Part shown: piece after piece, positions 1 to 8,703 of the stretch
How the letters are laid out: every line of letters begins with the position of its first letter
How positions within the stretch are numbered: the stretch's first letter is position 1
From: Myxococcales bacterium FL481
GTDB taxonomy: Bacteria; Myxococcota_A; Polyangia; Nannocystales; Nannocystaceae
Assembly (NCBI GenBank): GCA_006508105.1
Contig: QKPP01000316.1
Location: 28,198 to 68,221, forward strand
Length of the DNA: 40,024 nt
Direction: 5' to 3'
Position numbers and translations under genes: made by a program
Notes under the pieces: model-generated
Databases searched by the model: none
The model's input: only the letters and a program-made list of their open reading frames with translations
What the model was told of the DNA's origin: nothing

Positions 1-1
1 G

Positions 2-1342
2 GACTGGGCGCGGGTCGAGCAATTGTATCGGCAACGAGTCGAGGCAAGCGAGTTGCCGCCGGCACGGCGACTCGCTTGGTGGCGCAAGCTCGCGGACTTG
101 TACGACGAGAGGCGCCACGATGGCGCCGCCGCGATTCGGGCCTACGAGGAGATACTGCGACTCGAACCGGACGAGCCGCGGGCGCGCGAGCGGCTCGTGT
201 CGCTTTACGACCAGCAGGCGGCGGTCGACATGGCCAGCTACGGCGAGCGGGCACTGCAACAGCACCATCGACGGCTAGCCCTCGAGCCCCACGCGGCCGA
301 CAGCCTGCATGCGCTGTTCGACTTGTACCAGCGCCGTGGCGACCTCGATCGGGCCTACTGTGCGGCGTCGGTTCTGGTCCTGCTGCGCCAGGCATCGACC
401 GTCCAGGCACGCGTCGTCGAGCGCTATCGCCAAACCGAACTCGTGCCATCCCGTTCCGTGCTGCCCGAGGCCGCCGTGCGCCGACACTTGCTGGACGAGG
501 ATCTCGATGCCGAGTTGCTGACACTGTTCGCTTTGCTGTCCCCCGCTTTGGTCCAAGCGCAGGCCACCCGGCTCCCGGCGCCGCTGCGACGGCGTACCCC
601 GATCTCGCCGGCGAGCGACCCGTCAATGCTCGGGCGCGTCGTCGACTATGCGCGGCGCGTACTCGGCGTGGCGGCGCCGGATGTGTATCTACACCCGGAC
701 TTGGGCTCGGACTACGCGTTGGCGGCGGTCCGCGATCCGCAAACGAAACACGCCAAAGTCGTGCTGTGGATCGACGATGCGACGCTCAAGGCGCGCAATC
801 CATTGCCGTTCGCGTTCGAGCTGGGCCAGCAACTCCTCGGGCTGTTCGCGCCGTTTCAACCCGCGTATTTGCTCCAGCATTCGACCCGAGACCTGCACGA
901 CTTGCTCGCCGCGGGGCTGCGTCTTGCCGACCCGGGATGGGGAGCGGGTGATCGCGGAGTGGAGACGTGGGAGCGACGACTCGCCCCCCACATTCACGAC
1001 GGCGCTCGGCAGGCGTTGGTGCCGGTCGCGCGGCGATTCGTGAATGCCGGTGGGGTGGCTGATCTCGCTCGGTTCAACCGCGCCGTGCAGCGCAGTGCGT
1101 TGCGGGCCGGTTTGACACTGTGCGGCGAGGTCTCGGTCGCCGCGGAGTCGATCGCCAAGGGGCGTCCCGCGGTGATCCAGCCGTTGGATCGCAAAGCGCA
1201 GCTGCGCGAGTTGATCTGTTTTGCGGCTAGTGAGGACTACTTCGCGTTGCGGGCTCGGCTTGGCCTGCGTCGCGACGCCTGGCACGAGGGCCGCCCCCGC
1301 ACGGTGCTCCCACCCCCGATGGGATCGTCGTCGACGGCCTGA
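2..1342 (+). CDS. TPR-repeat protein, 5' end outside window
   Basis: The reading frame is open to the left edge, so the true start lies outside the window; in-frame TTG at 23 sits inside a repeat and is not a convincing start. The visible N-terminal part has tetratricopeptide-like helices (for example the stretch ending AYEEILRLEPDEPRARERL, then a second unit around HHRRLALEPHAADSLHALF), a scaffold used for protein-protein contacts. The remaining ~300 residues are mostly helical with no catalytic motif I recognise, and end in a Pro/Ser tail. Large TPR proteins with unnamed C-terminal halves are common in myxobacteria; the function is unknown. I see no signal peptide, but the N-terminus is missing. 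Confidence 0.8.
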   Translation, partial: DWARVEQLYRQRVEASELPPARRLAWWRKLADLYDERRHDGAAAIRAYEEILRLEPDEPRARERLVSLYDQQAAVDMASYGERALQQHHRRLALEPHAADSLHALFDLYQRRGDLDRAYCAASVLVLLRQASTVQARVVERYRQTELVPSRSVLPEAAVRRHLLDEDLDAELLTLFALLSPALVQAQATRLPAPLRRRTPISPASDPSMLGRVVDYARRVLGVAAPDVYLHPDLGSDYALAAVRDPQTKHAKVVLWIDDATLKARNPLPFAFELGQQLLGLFAPFQPAYLLQHSTRDLHDLLAAGLRLADPGWGAGDRGVETWERRLAPHIHDGARQALVPVARRFVNAGGVADLARFNRAVQRSALRAGLTLCGEVSVAAESIAKGRPAVIQPLDRKAQLRELICFAASEDYFALRARLGLRRDAWHEGRPRTVLPPPMGSSSTA

Positions 1343-1527
1343 GACGGTCGGACGGCGTTGTTGACCCCCACGAGGCGCGACGGGAACCGTCGCGCCGCTC
1401 GGCGTGGGCCCAGCGGCCAATCGCGGGGCATCACGCTTCGTCGCGAGGACTCGGGGGAAGTGCGCAGTTCGCGAGGCAAAATCGTCCGTCCGCGATCCGT
1501 TGGGAGTCACCGGCGACTACCCCCGAC

Positions 1528-1547
1528 GGTGGGGCACATGCCCCACC
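1528..1547. promoter_or_regulatory. Perfect 9-bp inverted repeat upstream of exported protein gene
   Basis: GGTGGGGCA and TGCCCCACC are perfect inverted arms separated by CA, lying about 60 nt upstream of the ATG at 1609. The two-base centre is too small for a transcript hairpin loop without opening base pairs, and no T-tract follows, so a dimeric repressor or activator site is more likely than a terminator. This is a candidate only. Confidence 0.35.
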
Positions 1548-1608
1548 AAGACGCCGCTGCGCGAGGCCACGAGTGTCGCCCGCGCTCCCATGCTCTGTGA
1601 GGTTGTAC

Positions 1609-2664
1609 ATGAGGAACATTCCCTGCCCATCCAACAAACCCCTGCGCCGCGTTGTCGCGGGCGGCTCGATTCTCCTCGCCCTGGGCCGCGCTCCGGCTGT
1701 GGTCCAAGCCGGCGACTGCGAAGACTTCGACTGTGGGAGCAACGGTCCGGACGTTCATGACGGGCTCCCGTTCGGCGCGTTGCGACTCGACGGGATGGCG
1801 AACGGATCCAACTACCGCGCGCGAACGATCCTCATCGACGAGGAGCGCTACGATCTCGTCATCGCGAGAGACGGCTCACTGGAGGCCCATGCTCGCGCGG
1901 ACATGGGCGGCAGGCGTTCGTGGGCCGAATCCGCACAACGCCGCGTGCTTGCTGGTGAGAAGCTGATTGGCGCGCAGATCGTCGTGGAGAACGAAGTGGA
2001 GAACTTGACGCATCTGCTCCGCATCGACGACGCGGCCAAGGATGGGCACTACTGGACCAACAACGACGAGGTGTTTTGGCGTTACGACGTGCGGTACCTC
2101 TCCCCACAAAACCATGCCTTCCCGATCTGCGCGGTGCCGTCGGACGCGGACGCTGACCGAGCGCGAACCTTCGGTCGGGCGTCGGTGCTGTCCGGAGACC
2201 TGGCGGGCATCCTCCACGTCGCACACGAGAGCTGGAGCTTCGTCTGTCACGACAAGGGTCTATTGAAGATGAAGAAGCTGGGCTACGACCCGGCGTCGAC
2301 CCCTGAGGAAGTGCAGCGCGTGGTCCTCAGCGCCCTGGGGGCTCGCTATTTCTTTTTGGATCCCGGCCTCCGCGGCGCTTCGTTCACCGTTTCGGGTATG
2401 TCGATTGGCTGGCAAAGCCGCCAGCAGTCGGCGGCGGTGCTGGGTACGGCACCCAAGGGCGCGGTCTGGTGGATCGAGGGCGTGTGGACCGAAGACGGCC
2501 TGGCGTGCCTGGGAGCCCCGCGGCTGTACACGCGGGCGCACGTCGAGTCGGTCGTCGGTCCGGAGAACATGCCGCCTCGCTGCGAGCTATTCGGCCAAGA
2601 TCCGTTCGGCGTGTACCCCGACGCGGAAGTCGTCACTTGGCGGCTGGTGCCTCCGGCTCGCTGA
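1609..2664 (+). CDS. Exported protein with ADYC-domain-like stretch
   Basis: I chose ATG 1609 over GTG 1573 because it places a proper signal peptide at the N-terminus (basic start, hydrophobic core, cleavage plausible after VVQA near residue 35) and GAGG lies 7-10 nt upstream. The mature protein is about 315 residues, with scattered cysteines. A central stretch, WSFVCHDKGLLKMKKLGYDP, resembles the C-x-G-x-L-x-K-x-x-x-x-GY core of the ADYC domain of exported myxobacterial proteins; the ADYC signature itself is not obvious, so that assignment is tentative. It is probably periplasmic or surface exposed. The MacAB-type operon starts 140 nt downstream, but nothing shows co-transcription. Confidence 0.75.
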   Translation: MRNIPCPSNKPLRRVVAGGSILLALGRAPAVVQAGDCEDFDCGSNGPDVHDGLPFGALRLDGMANGSNYRARTILIDEERYDLVIARDGSLEAHARADMGGRRSWAESAQRRVLAGEKLIGAQIVVENEVENLTHLLRIDDAAKDGHYWTNNDEVFWRYDVRYLSPQNHAFPICAVPSDADADRARTFGRASVLSGDLAGILHVAHESWSFVCHDKGLLKMKKLGYDPASTPEEVQRVVLSALGARYFFLDPGLRGASFTVSGMSIGWQSRQQSAAVLGTAPKGAVWWIEGVWTEDGLACLGAPRLYTRAHVESVVGPENMPPRCELFGQDPFGVYPDAEVVTWRLVPPAR

Positions 2665-2804
2665 GTTCGGGGCGTTCGCGGTTCGTGTCGCCCGCGCGTT
2701 CGGCGGTCCCGGGGGCCGGCACAACCGCTCGCCGGTTGGCTGGCGTCGGCCTCGTGCAGATCTTGCGTTTTGATCGCGGCTCGCACTGCCCAGGTTCGTA
2801 GGCG

Positions 2805-4136
2805 ATGGATCAAGCGCGTTCGTCCGCTGGTGACCTCACGCCGTCTTCTCGCGGACAGGCGTCGGCCAAGGGTCAAGCCCCCGAGGCCCCCCGCTCGTCG
2901 AGCGCGCATAGGTCCGCCGAGATCGAGGACGTACTGGGGCTGTCGAACTCCCGTCGATGGCAACGGCTCGCTTGGTGGGCTGGGGCGGGCGCGCTGGTCC
3001 TCGCGAGCACGGCGGGGGTGCTGGCGTGGCGGAACGCACGCGATGCGGACGACGGCATTCGGTGGCAACAAGTCGAGCTCGATCGCGGGCCGATCGTGGT
3101 CAAGGTCAGCGCGACCGGAAGCCTGGCGCCGAAGCGGAGTGTGAGCATCGGGGCCGAAGTATCTGGTCGCGTGGCCGAGGTGCTTGTCGATCACAATGAC
3201 ACGGTCTCGCAAGGGCAGGTTCTCGCCCGTCTGGAGCTCGACACGTTCACCAACAACCGGCGGGAAGCTCAGGCCTCGCTTCATGCCGCGAGCACCGATG
3301 TGGCACGATCTCGTGCCAGCTTGCATGAGGCCGAGTTGAACGCGACACAGGCCGAGAAGCTGGCAAGAAGCCGGATCATTTCGGAGACCGAGTTAGTCAA
3401 GTCGCGAACCGCGCTAAGCGTGGCCAAGGCGGCCCTTCGTAGCGCCCGCGCGCAACTGAGTATTGCCAAGATCCGCGTTGAACAAGCTGAGGATCAGCTC
3501 GAAAAAGCGGCGATGACCAGTCCGATCGACGGCACCGTCTTGCGTCGTGCGGTGGAGCCGGGCAATACGATCGCCGCGACGCTGCAAGCCCCCGAGCTAT
3601 TCGTCGTCGCGGAGGACCTGCGTTCGATGACACTCGAACTGGCCATCGATGAAGCCGACGTCGGGGCGCTTGCCGTCGGTCAGTCCGCGAGCTTCACGGT
3701 CGACGCCTGGCCCGACCGCCAGTTCCCAGCCAGGCTCACGAAAGTCTTCTACGCGCCGACGACCGTTGATGCCGTCGTCACCTACACCGCCGAGCTCGAG
3801 GTGGACAACCGCGAGTTGCGGTTGCGTCCGGGCATGACGGCCACGGCCGAGATCGTTACCCGCACTCATCAAGACGTGCTGCGGGCCCCGAACACAGCTC
3901 TACGGTTTACGCCCCCGCCCGACGATGTAGGAGGCGGCGGTTTCCAGCTGGGGCGACCCGGCCCGCGAAAGACCCGCGCGAGTCGGTCCGCGCTTTGGGT
4001 ACTGCGCGACGAGGCGCCGGTGGAGGCCGATGCTTCGTTGGGCGACACCGATGGCTATTTCACCGCGGTCACGTCGAGCGAATTGTCGGCCGGCAGCCGT
4101 GTGCTCGTAGGATTCTCGAAGGGGGAGAAGCGGTAA
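2805..4136 (+). CDS. MacA/HlyD-family efflux periplasmic adaptor
   Basis: This is the membrane-fusion (adaptor) subunit of a tripartite ABC efflux pump, linking the inner-membrane permease to an outer-membrane channel. A roughly 50-residue polar cytoplasmic N-terminus precedes one membrane helix (about residues 57-75). A lipoyl-like half follows (SIGAEVSGRVAEVLVDHND, then VSQGQVLARLE), then a long alpha-helical hairpin rich in Ala, Glu and Arg, the second lipoyl half (SPIDGTVLRRAVEPGNTI), and beta-barrel and membrane-proximal domains. The length of 443 residues is slightly longer than usual because of the N-terminal extension. The ATPase begins 2 nt after the stop. No TolC-type gene is in the window, so the outer-membrane partner must come from elsewhere. 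The substrate cannot be deduced. Confidence 0.93.
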   Translation: MDQARSSAGDLTPSSRGQASAKGQAPEAPRSSSAHRSAEIEDVLGLSNSRRWQRLAWWAGAGALVLASTAGVLAWRNARDADDGIRWQQVELDRGPIVVKVSATGSLAPKRSVSIGAEVSGRVAEVLVDHNDTVSQGQVLARLELDTFTNNRREAQASLHAASTDVARSRASLHEAELNATQAEKLARSRIISETELVKSRTALSVAKAALRSARAQLSIAKIRVEQAEDQLEKAAMTSPIDGTVLRRAVEPGNTIAATLQAPELFVVAEDLRSMTLELAIDEADVGALAVGQSASFTVDAWPDRQFPARLTKVFYAPTTVDAVVTYTAELEVDNRELRLRPGMTATAEIVTRTHQDVLRAPNTALRFTPPPDDVGGGGFQLGRPGPRKTRASRSALWVLRDEAPVEADASLGDTDGYFTAVTSSELSAGSRVLVGFSKGEKR

Positions 4137-4138
4137 CC

Positions 4139-4858
4139 GTGCGTTCCCCGAGCTCGCCGTCGCCGCTGATTCGGTTGCGGGGACTGTACAAAATCTACGG
4201 TACCGGAACCGCAGAAGTCCGGGCGCTCGATGGGGTTGATCTCGACATCCACGAGGGCCAATTTGTTGCGATCATGGGGGCCAGTGGGTCGGGCAAATCC
4301 ACGTGTATGAACGTGCTGGGTTGTCTCGATACCCCGACTCGGGGCAAGTATCTGTACCGAGGCGTGGACGTTGGCGGACTGAGCCGCGATCAAAGGGCGC
4401 TGCTGCGGCGTCACTACCTCGGGTTCGTGTTCCAAGCGTTCAACCTGCTCGCAAGAACGAGCGCCCTTGAAAACGTGGAGATGCCCCTCATCTACCGCGG
4501 CGTAGGTCGATCCGAGCGCCGCCGGCTCGCAAGGCATGCGCTCGATCGCGTGGGGGTTGGCGACCGCGCAGACCACAGCCCGGCGGAGCTATCCGGCGGC
4601 CAACAGCAGCGGGTGGCGCTGGCGCGAGCCCTGGTGACAAGCCCCCACACGCTGCTTGCCGACGAGCCCACCGGCAACCTCGATTCCAAACGCAGCGCTG
4701 AGATCTTGACGTTGCTCTCCGCATTGAATGAGGAGCAGCGGATCACGATTCTGATGGTCACGCATGAAGCAGAGTTCGCAGCCTACGCCCAGCGTGTGCT
4801 CTGGTTCAAAGACGGACGAATCGTCAGGGACGGGCCGCCAGATGAGGTCTTGGCGTGA
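4139..4858 (+). CDS. MacB-type ABC transporter ATP-binding protein
   Basis: This cytoplasmic ATPase powers the adaptor/permease efflux system. The start is GTG 4139, two bases after the adaptor stop, with GGGGGAG about 12 nt upstream; the frame is open further upstream but that part overlaps the adaptor gene. All nucleotide-binding motifs are intact: Walker A GASGSGKST, Q-loop VFQAFNLL, signature LSGGQQQR, Walker B LLADEPTGNLD, and switch His in MVTHE. The 239-residue length and the NLLARTSALENVEMPLIY stretch match the MacB/LolD clade of type VII ABC systems. The stop overlaps the permease start by 4 nt, which indicates translational coupling. Unlike E. coli MacB, ATPase and permease are separate proteins. 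Confidence 0.95.
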   Translation: MRSPSSPSPLIRLRGLYKIYGTGTAEVRALDGVDLDIHEGQFVAIMGASGSGKSTCMNVLGCLDTPTRGKYLYRGVDVGGLSRDQRALLRRHYLGFVFQAFNLLARTSALENVEMPLIYRGVGRSERRRLARHALDRVGVGDRADHSPAELSGGQQQRVALARALVTSPHTLLADEPTGNLDSKRSAEILTLLSALNEEQRITILMVTHEAEFAAYAQRVLWFKDGRIVRDGPPDEVLA

Positions 4859-6069
4859 TCTTGTGGAGCACGATTGTCCTCGCGTTCAAGGCGATCGCTC
4901 GCAATCGCATGCGGTCGCTGTTGACCGCCCTTGGGGTGGTCATCGGGGTGGCGAGTGTCATCGGCATGGTCCACCTGGGCCAGGCCGCGACGCAGTCCGT
5001 CACCGGCCAGATCTCGAGTCTCGGATCGGGCTTGCTGTACGTGCTGCCGGGCACGAGTCGGCGCGGTCCAGCGGCCGTTAGCGGCGCGGCCGAGAGCTTT
5101 GCCTCGGCCGATGTCGATGCGCTCAAGCGCGACATCTTGGGCGTGCACGTGGCCCCGGTGACTTCACAACGCGCGTTGCTGGTGTACGGCAATGCCAACT
5201 ACGCCACGACCGTGACAGGTACTGACAATGGTTTCTTCTTGACGCGAGATTGGGAGTTGTCTCAAGGCCGATCGTTCGAAGCCCGCGAACTCTCGAGGGG
5301 CGCGGCCGTGTGCGTCGTGGGCCAAACGGTCGTCGACGAGCTCTTCGCGGGCGAAGACCCCATTGGTGACTCAATGCGCGTTGGCAAGGCAAGCTGCAGC
5401 ATTATTGGGGTCTTGACCTCCAAAGGGAAGAGCTTCGGAAACGACCAGGATGAGATCGTACTTATGCCGTTGCGAGCGGTACAACGTCGATTGGCGGGCA
5501 CCACCGATATTCACCTGATCTACGTGTCGGTCTCGTCTGCGGCTCAGACGAGTACCCGCGCGGTGAAGCTCGCAATCGAGGAACTCCTGCGTGAGCGCCG
5601 GCGGATTCGCGACGGGGAGGAGGATGACTTTCACGTTCGTGACATGGAAGACATCGCCAACACGCTTTCTTCGACGACCTCGATTCTAACGGCTCTGCTC
5701 GGGGCCGTGGCTGCAGTGAGTTTGCTCGTGGGCGGTATCGGTATCATGAACATCATGATGGTCTCGGTCACCGAACGAACGCGAGAAATCGGTATTCGTC
5801 TCGCCATCGGTGCTCGCGGCCGCGAGGTATTGTTGCAGTTCCTGGTCGAGGCGGTGGCCGTGTCCGTTCTCGGCGGGGCCTTGGGGGTTGTCGTCGGCGT
5901 GGTCGGAAGCTGGTACGCGGTGCGCCAGCTCAAAATGGAGTTCGTCGTTTCGCCCGACATCATCGGACTGGCGTTCGCGTTTTCCGTGATCATCGGCGTC
6001 GTGTTTGGCTTCGTCCCCGCCCGCAAGGCGGCACGCCTCGATCCGATCGAGGCGCTTCGACACGAGTAG
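4855..6069 (+). CDS. MacB/FtsX-family ABC transporter permease
   Basis: This is the inner-membrane permease of the MacAB-type system. It starts at GTG 4855, overlapping the ATPase stop by 4 nt. The layout matches the family: an N-terminal membrane helix (about residues 20-42, RSLLTALGVVIGVASVIGM), a large periplasmic domain of some 230 residues, and three C-terminal helices (about 275-305, 330-355 and 370-392). The segment MNIMMVSVTERTREIGIRLAIGA is the conserved coupling region contacting the ATPase, and the tail ARKAARLDPIEALRHE is the typical MacB-like C-terminus. It works by transmitting ATPase motion to the periplasm rather than by passing substrate through the membrane. It is the last gene of the operon. 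Confidence 0.94.
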   Translation: MILWSTIVLAFKAIARNRMRSLLTALGVVIGVASVIGMVHLGQAATQSVTGQISSLGSGLLYVLPGTSRRGPAAVSGAAESFASADVDALKRDILGVHVAPVTSQRALLVYGNANYATTVTGTDNGFFLTRDWELSQGRSFEARELSRGAAVCVVGQTVVDELFAGEDPIGDSMRVGKASCSIIGVLTSKGKSFGNDQDEIVLMPLRAVQRRLAGTTDIHLIYVSVSSAAQTSTRAVKLAIEELLRERRRIRDGEEDDFHVRDMEDIANTLSSTTSILTALLGAVAAVSLLVGGIGIMNIMMVSVTERTREIGIRLAIGARGREVLLQFLVEAVAVSVLGGALGVVVGVVGSWYAVRQLKMEFVVSPDIIGLAFAFSVIIGVVFGFVPARKAARLDPIEALRHE

Positions 6070-6120
6070 ACTGGGCGCGCGGTCGAGGGGGCCACTCGTT
6101 GGGCGGCCGCACTCGGGGTC

Positions 6121-8577
6121 GTGGAGCGTCCGTGCAGGAACGGGACGACCCAGGCCGAGTGCATGGCCCGGTGCGCGACGATTGGAAAGGCGGCTCGTTG
6201 CGGGAATGCGGCCCGGCCCGACTGCGATGTTCGCTACGTTCGGGCCAGCTCCGCACTCAATCCCGCCACCGTTCGGACGAAGCTGCCCCGAGTGGTGCCG
6301 GAAGACCATGAGCTGCTGGCCGCGCTCGACGAGGCGCTCTGCGTGGCCGAGTTGACCCCGGAGGGGACGATCATGGCCGCAAACGAGAACTACGCTCGGC
6401 TGTTCGGCTACTCGACATCGCAGCTCATCGGCCGGTCGCGGTCGGCCCTGCTCCCGTTCTCCGAGCGCCGAAGTCCGGAACAGGCGGCGTTGTGGCGATC
6501 ACTGGCAAGGGGGCAGCGCTTGGAGACCGAATTTCGCGCCATGCGGCGTACGGGCGGTGACGTCTGGATTCGCGGCTCGTATCACCCCGTCATGGACGCC
6601 AACGGGACGCTGACGCGCGTCATCGAGCTAGCGCGCAACATCACGGACAAGGTTGCCGCCCTGTATGACCTACAAGAGCGTCTCCGTGCGGTGCAACGGT
6701 CGAGTGCGATTCTCGTGGTGACTCCCGATGGCGACATCGTCAGTGCAACCCCGAAGTTCTTGGAGATACTCGGGCGCACCGAGTCTGAGCTCTCGGATAC
6801 CCTGTATGCGGAGCTGCTGCCCGAGCAGAGACGGTTCGAGCACGCCGAGCTGTGGGAGCGACTCCTTGATGGAAACACGGAAGACGGGGAGTTCGTCCAC
6901 TTGGCTCCCGACGGGACCGAGTTGTGGGTGAGGGCGACATACTGCCCGACGCGAGACTCGACGGGCCGGGTTGTCGCGATTGAAGTCCACGCTCAGGACG
7001 CCACGACGGAGAAGCGAGCCACCACCGCACTCGACCAGCTAGGCAAAGCGTTGGAGCGCTCGACCTATATCGCCGAGTTTTCGCCGCAGGGGACGATCCA
7101 ACGGGCGAACCGACGCTTTCTGAGCATTCTGGGCTACGGTCAGGGCGAGATCGTAGGCCGACACCACGAGATATTTGTGGCCGAGGAAGAGAGCGAGTCG
7201 GCGAAGTACCGTCAGTTTTGGGACAATCTTCGCCAGGGGGTGTTCCAGGCCGGTGAGTTCGAGCGGTTCGACAAGCGAGGCAAACCGGTCTGGATTCGCG
7301 GGTCCTACAATCCGGTGTTCAATCTGGCGGGGGAGGTCGAGAAGATCGTCAAGGTGGCGTTCGACGTCACGGCCCAAAAACAGGCAGAAGAGGACTTGAA
7401 ACGCCGGACCGTCGAACTGGAGCACGCGCGCAACAGCGCTGAGGAGGCGGCGCGAGCCAAATCTAGCTTTCTCGCCCGGATGAGCCACGAGATCCGAACC
7501 CCGCTCAATGGGGTGATCGGCCTCGCCAACCTCGTGCTTCAGGGTCAGCTCGAACCACCGCAGCGCGAGCAGATGGAGACCTTGGTTGATTGCGGGGAGG
7601 GCCTCCTCGATGTCATCAACGAGCTGCTCGACTTTTCCAAACTCGAGGCCGGGAAAATGGAATATGAGCACGCCCCATTTCGCCTTATCGATTCCGTGCG
7701 CCAGATCGTGGCAGTGTTCCAGGCGAGAGCCGAATCGAAAGGCTTGGTGCTCGCGTTCGAGGTGGCTGACGGTGTGCCTGACGTGGTGATGGGAGACGCG
7801 GCGCGCGTTCGACAAATCGTGACGAACCTCGTGGGCAACGCGTTGAAGTTTTGCGAAGAGGGTGGGGTGACCGTTCGACTCCGACGCGGCTACCAAGTCG
7901 GATGGACCGAGATCGACGTTCATGACACCGGGGTCGGGATCTCGACAGCTGCCCAGGAGACGCTGTTCGAGGCCTTCCAACAGGGCGATCGGCCCGGGCG
8001 AGGGGGAACCGGCCTCGGCTTGACGATCTCCAAAGAGTTCGCCGAGGGCATGGGGGGATCGCTGGCTTGCGACTCGAAGGTGGGGTCGGGATCGACGTTC
8101 ACCGTCAAACTACCTCTTCCGGCGACCGAGGAGCCTGCCCCGGCGCGACCATCGGGCTGGAGGAAGCTCGATCCCACCACGGCCGAACGCTACCCGCTCT
8201 CGGTGCTCATCGTCGACGACAACGCAGTGAACCGACTGGTCGCCGAGCGCTTGTTTCGGCGCATGGGATACAGTCCGGTCGTGGCGCAGAATGGACAAGA
8301 GGCGCTCGCACAGTTCGAGTCGCGACCGTTCGACCTTAGCCTTGTGGATCTGAACATGCCGGTGATGGGAGGGATGGACTTCGTGGCCGAGGCTCGTCGC
8401 CGGGAGCTGAGTGGATGGATGGTGGCTTGCACGGCCGACGTGTTGGAGGAGACCCGCCGCGCCTGCCTTGAGGCGGGCTACCACGCGGTGCTTGCGAAGC
8501 CGATCGAGCTGTCTCGCGTCGCCGAAGTGCTGGTCGATGCGTTCCAACACTCAGGTGCCGCGGGCGAGGCCGCGTAG
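6121..8577 (+). CDS. Three-PAS hybrid histidine kinase with receiver domain
   Basis: A cytoplasmic sensor kinase with no membrane segment visible. Counted from GTG 6121, three PAS domains occupy about 63-180, 184-300 and 303-425; each ends in the usual beta-strand plus linker helix. The kinase core has the H-box SFLARMSHEIRTPLNG (phospho-accepting His456), N-box VTNLVGNALKF, G1 DTGVGIS and G2 GTGLGL. The receiver (about 690-812) has Asp699/Asp700, phospho-acceptor Asp743 in LVDLNMP, and Lys793, so both phosphorelay sites are intact. The start is uncertain: GTG 6121, ATG 6163 and GTG 6292/6295 are in frame, none with a good ribosome-binding site, and homology begins only near 6300. No cognate response regulator lies nearby; a phosphotransfer protein encoded elsewhere is likely. 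The signal is unknown. Confidence 0.94.
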   Translation: MERPCRNGTTQAECMARCATIGKAARCGNAARPDCDVRYVRASSALNPATVRTKLPRVVPEDHELLAALDEALCVAELTPEGTIMAANENYARLFGYSTSQLIGRSRSALLPFSERRSPEQAALWRSLARGQRLETEFRAMRRTGGDVWIRGSYHPVMDANGTLTRVIELARNITDKVAALYDLQERLRAVQRSSAILVVTPDGDIVSATPKFLEILGRTESELSDTLYAELLPEQRRFEHAELWERLLDGNTEDGEFVHLAPDGTELWVRATYCPTRDSTGRVVAIEVHAQDATTEKRATTALDQLGKALERSTYIAEFSPQGTIQRANRRFLSILGYGQGEIVGRHHEIFVAEEESESAKYRQFWDNLRQGVFQAGEFERFDKRGKPVWIRGSYNPVFNLAGEVEKIVKVAFDVTAQKQAEEDLKRRTVELEHARNSAEEAARAKSSFLARMSHEIRTPLNGVIGLANLVLQGQLEPPQREQMETLVDCGEGLLDVINELLDFSKLEAGKMEYEHAPFRLIDSVRQIVAVFQARAESKGLVLAFEVADGVPDVVMGDAARVRQIVTNLVGNALKFCEEGGVTVRLRRGYQVGWTEIDVHDTGVGISTAAQETLFEAFQQGDRPGRGGTGLGLTISKEFAEGMGGSLACDSKVGSGSTFTVKLPLPATEEPAPARPSGWRKLDPTTAERYPLSVLIVDDNAVNRLVAERLFRRMGYSPVVAQNGQEALAQFESRPFDLSLVDLNMPVMGGMDFVAEARRRELSGWMVACTADVLEETRRACLEAGYHAVLAKPIELSRVAEVLVDAFQHSGAAGEAA

Positions 8578-8703
8578 CTTCGCTGGTCGCCGTCGACGCG
8601 TCGATGTGGTCCGGATCTCCCCAAGACGCAGCGGCGGTGATGGCGGCATAGTGTCCCCTGTCGAGCCAGCTGTACTTCAACCGCCTCTCCGGCTTCGAGT
8701 CGG

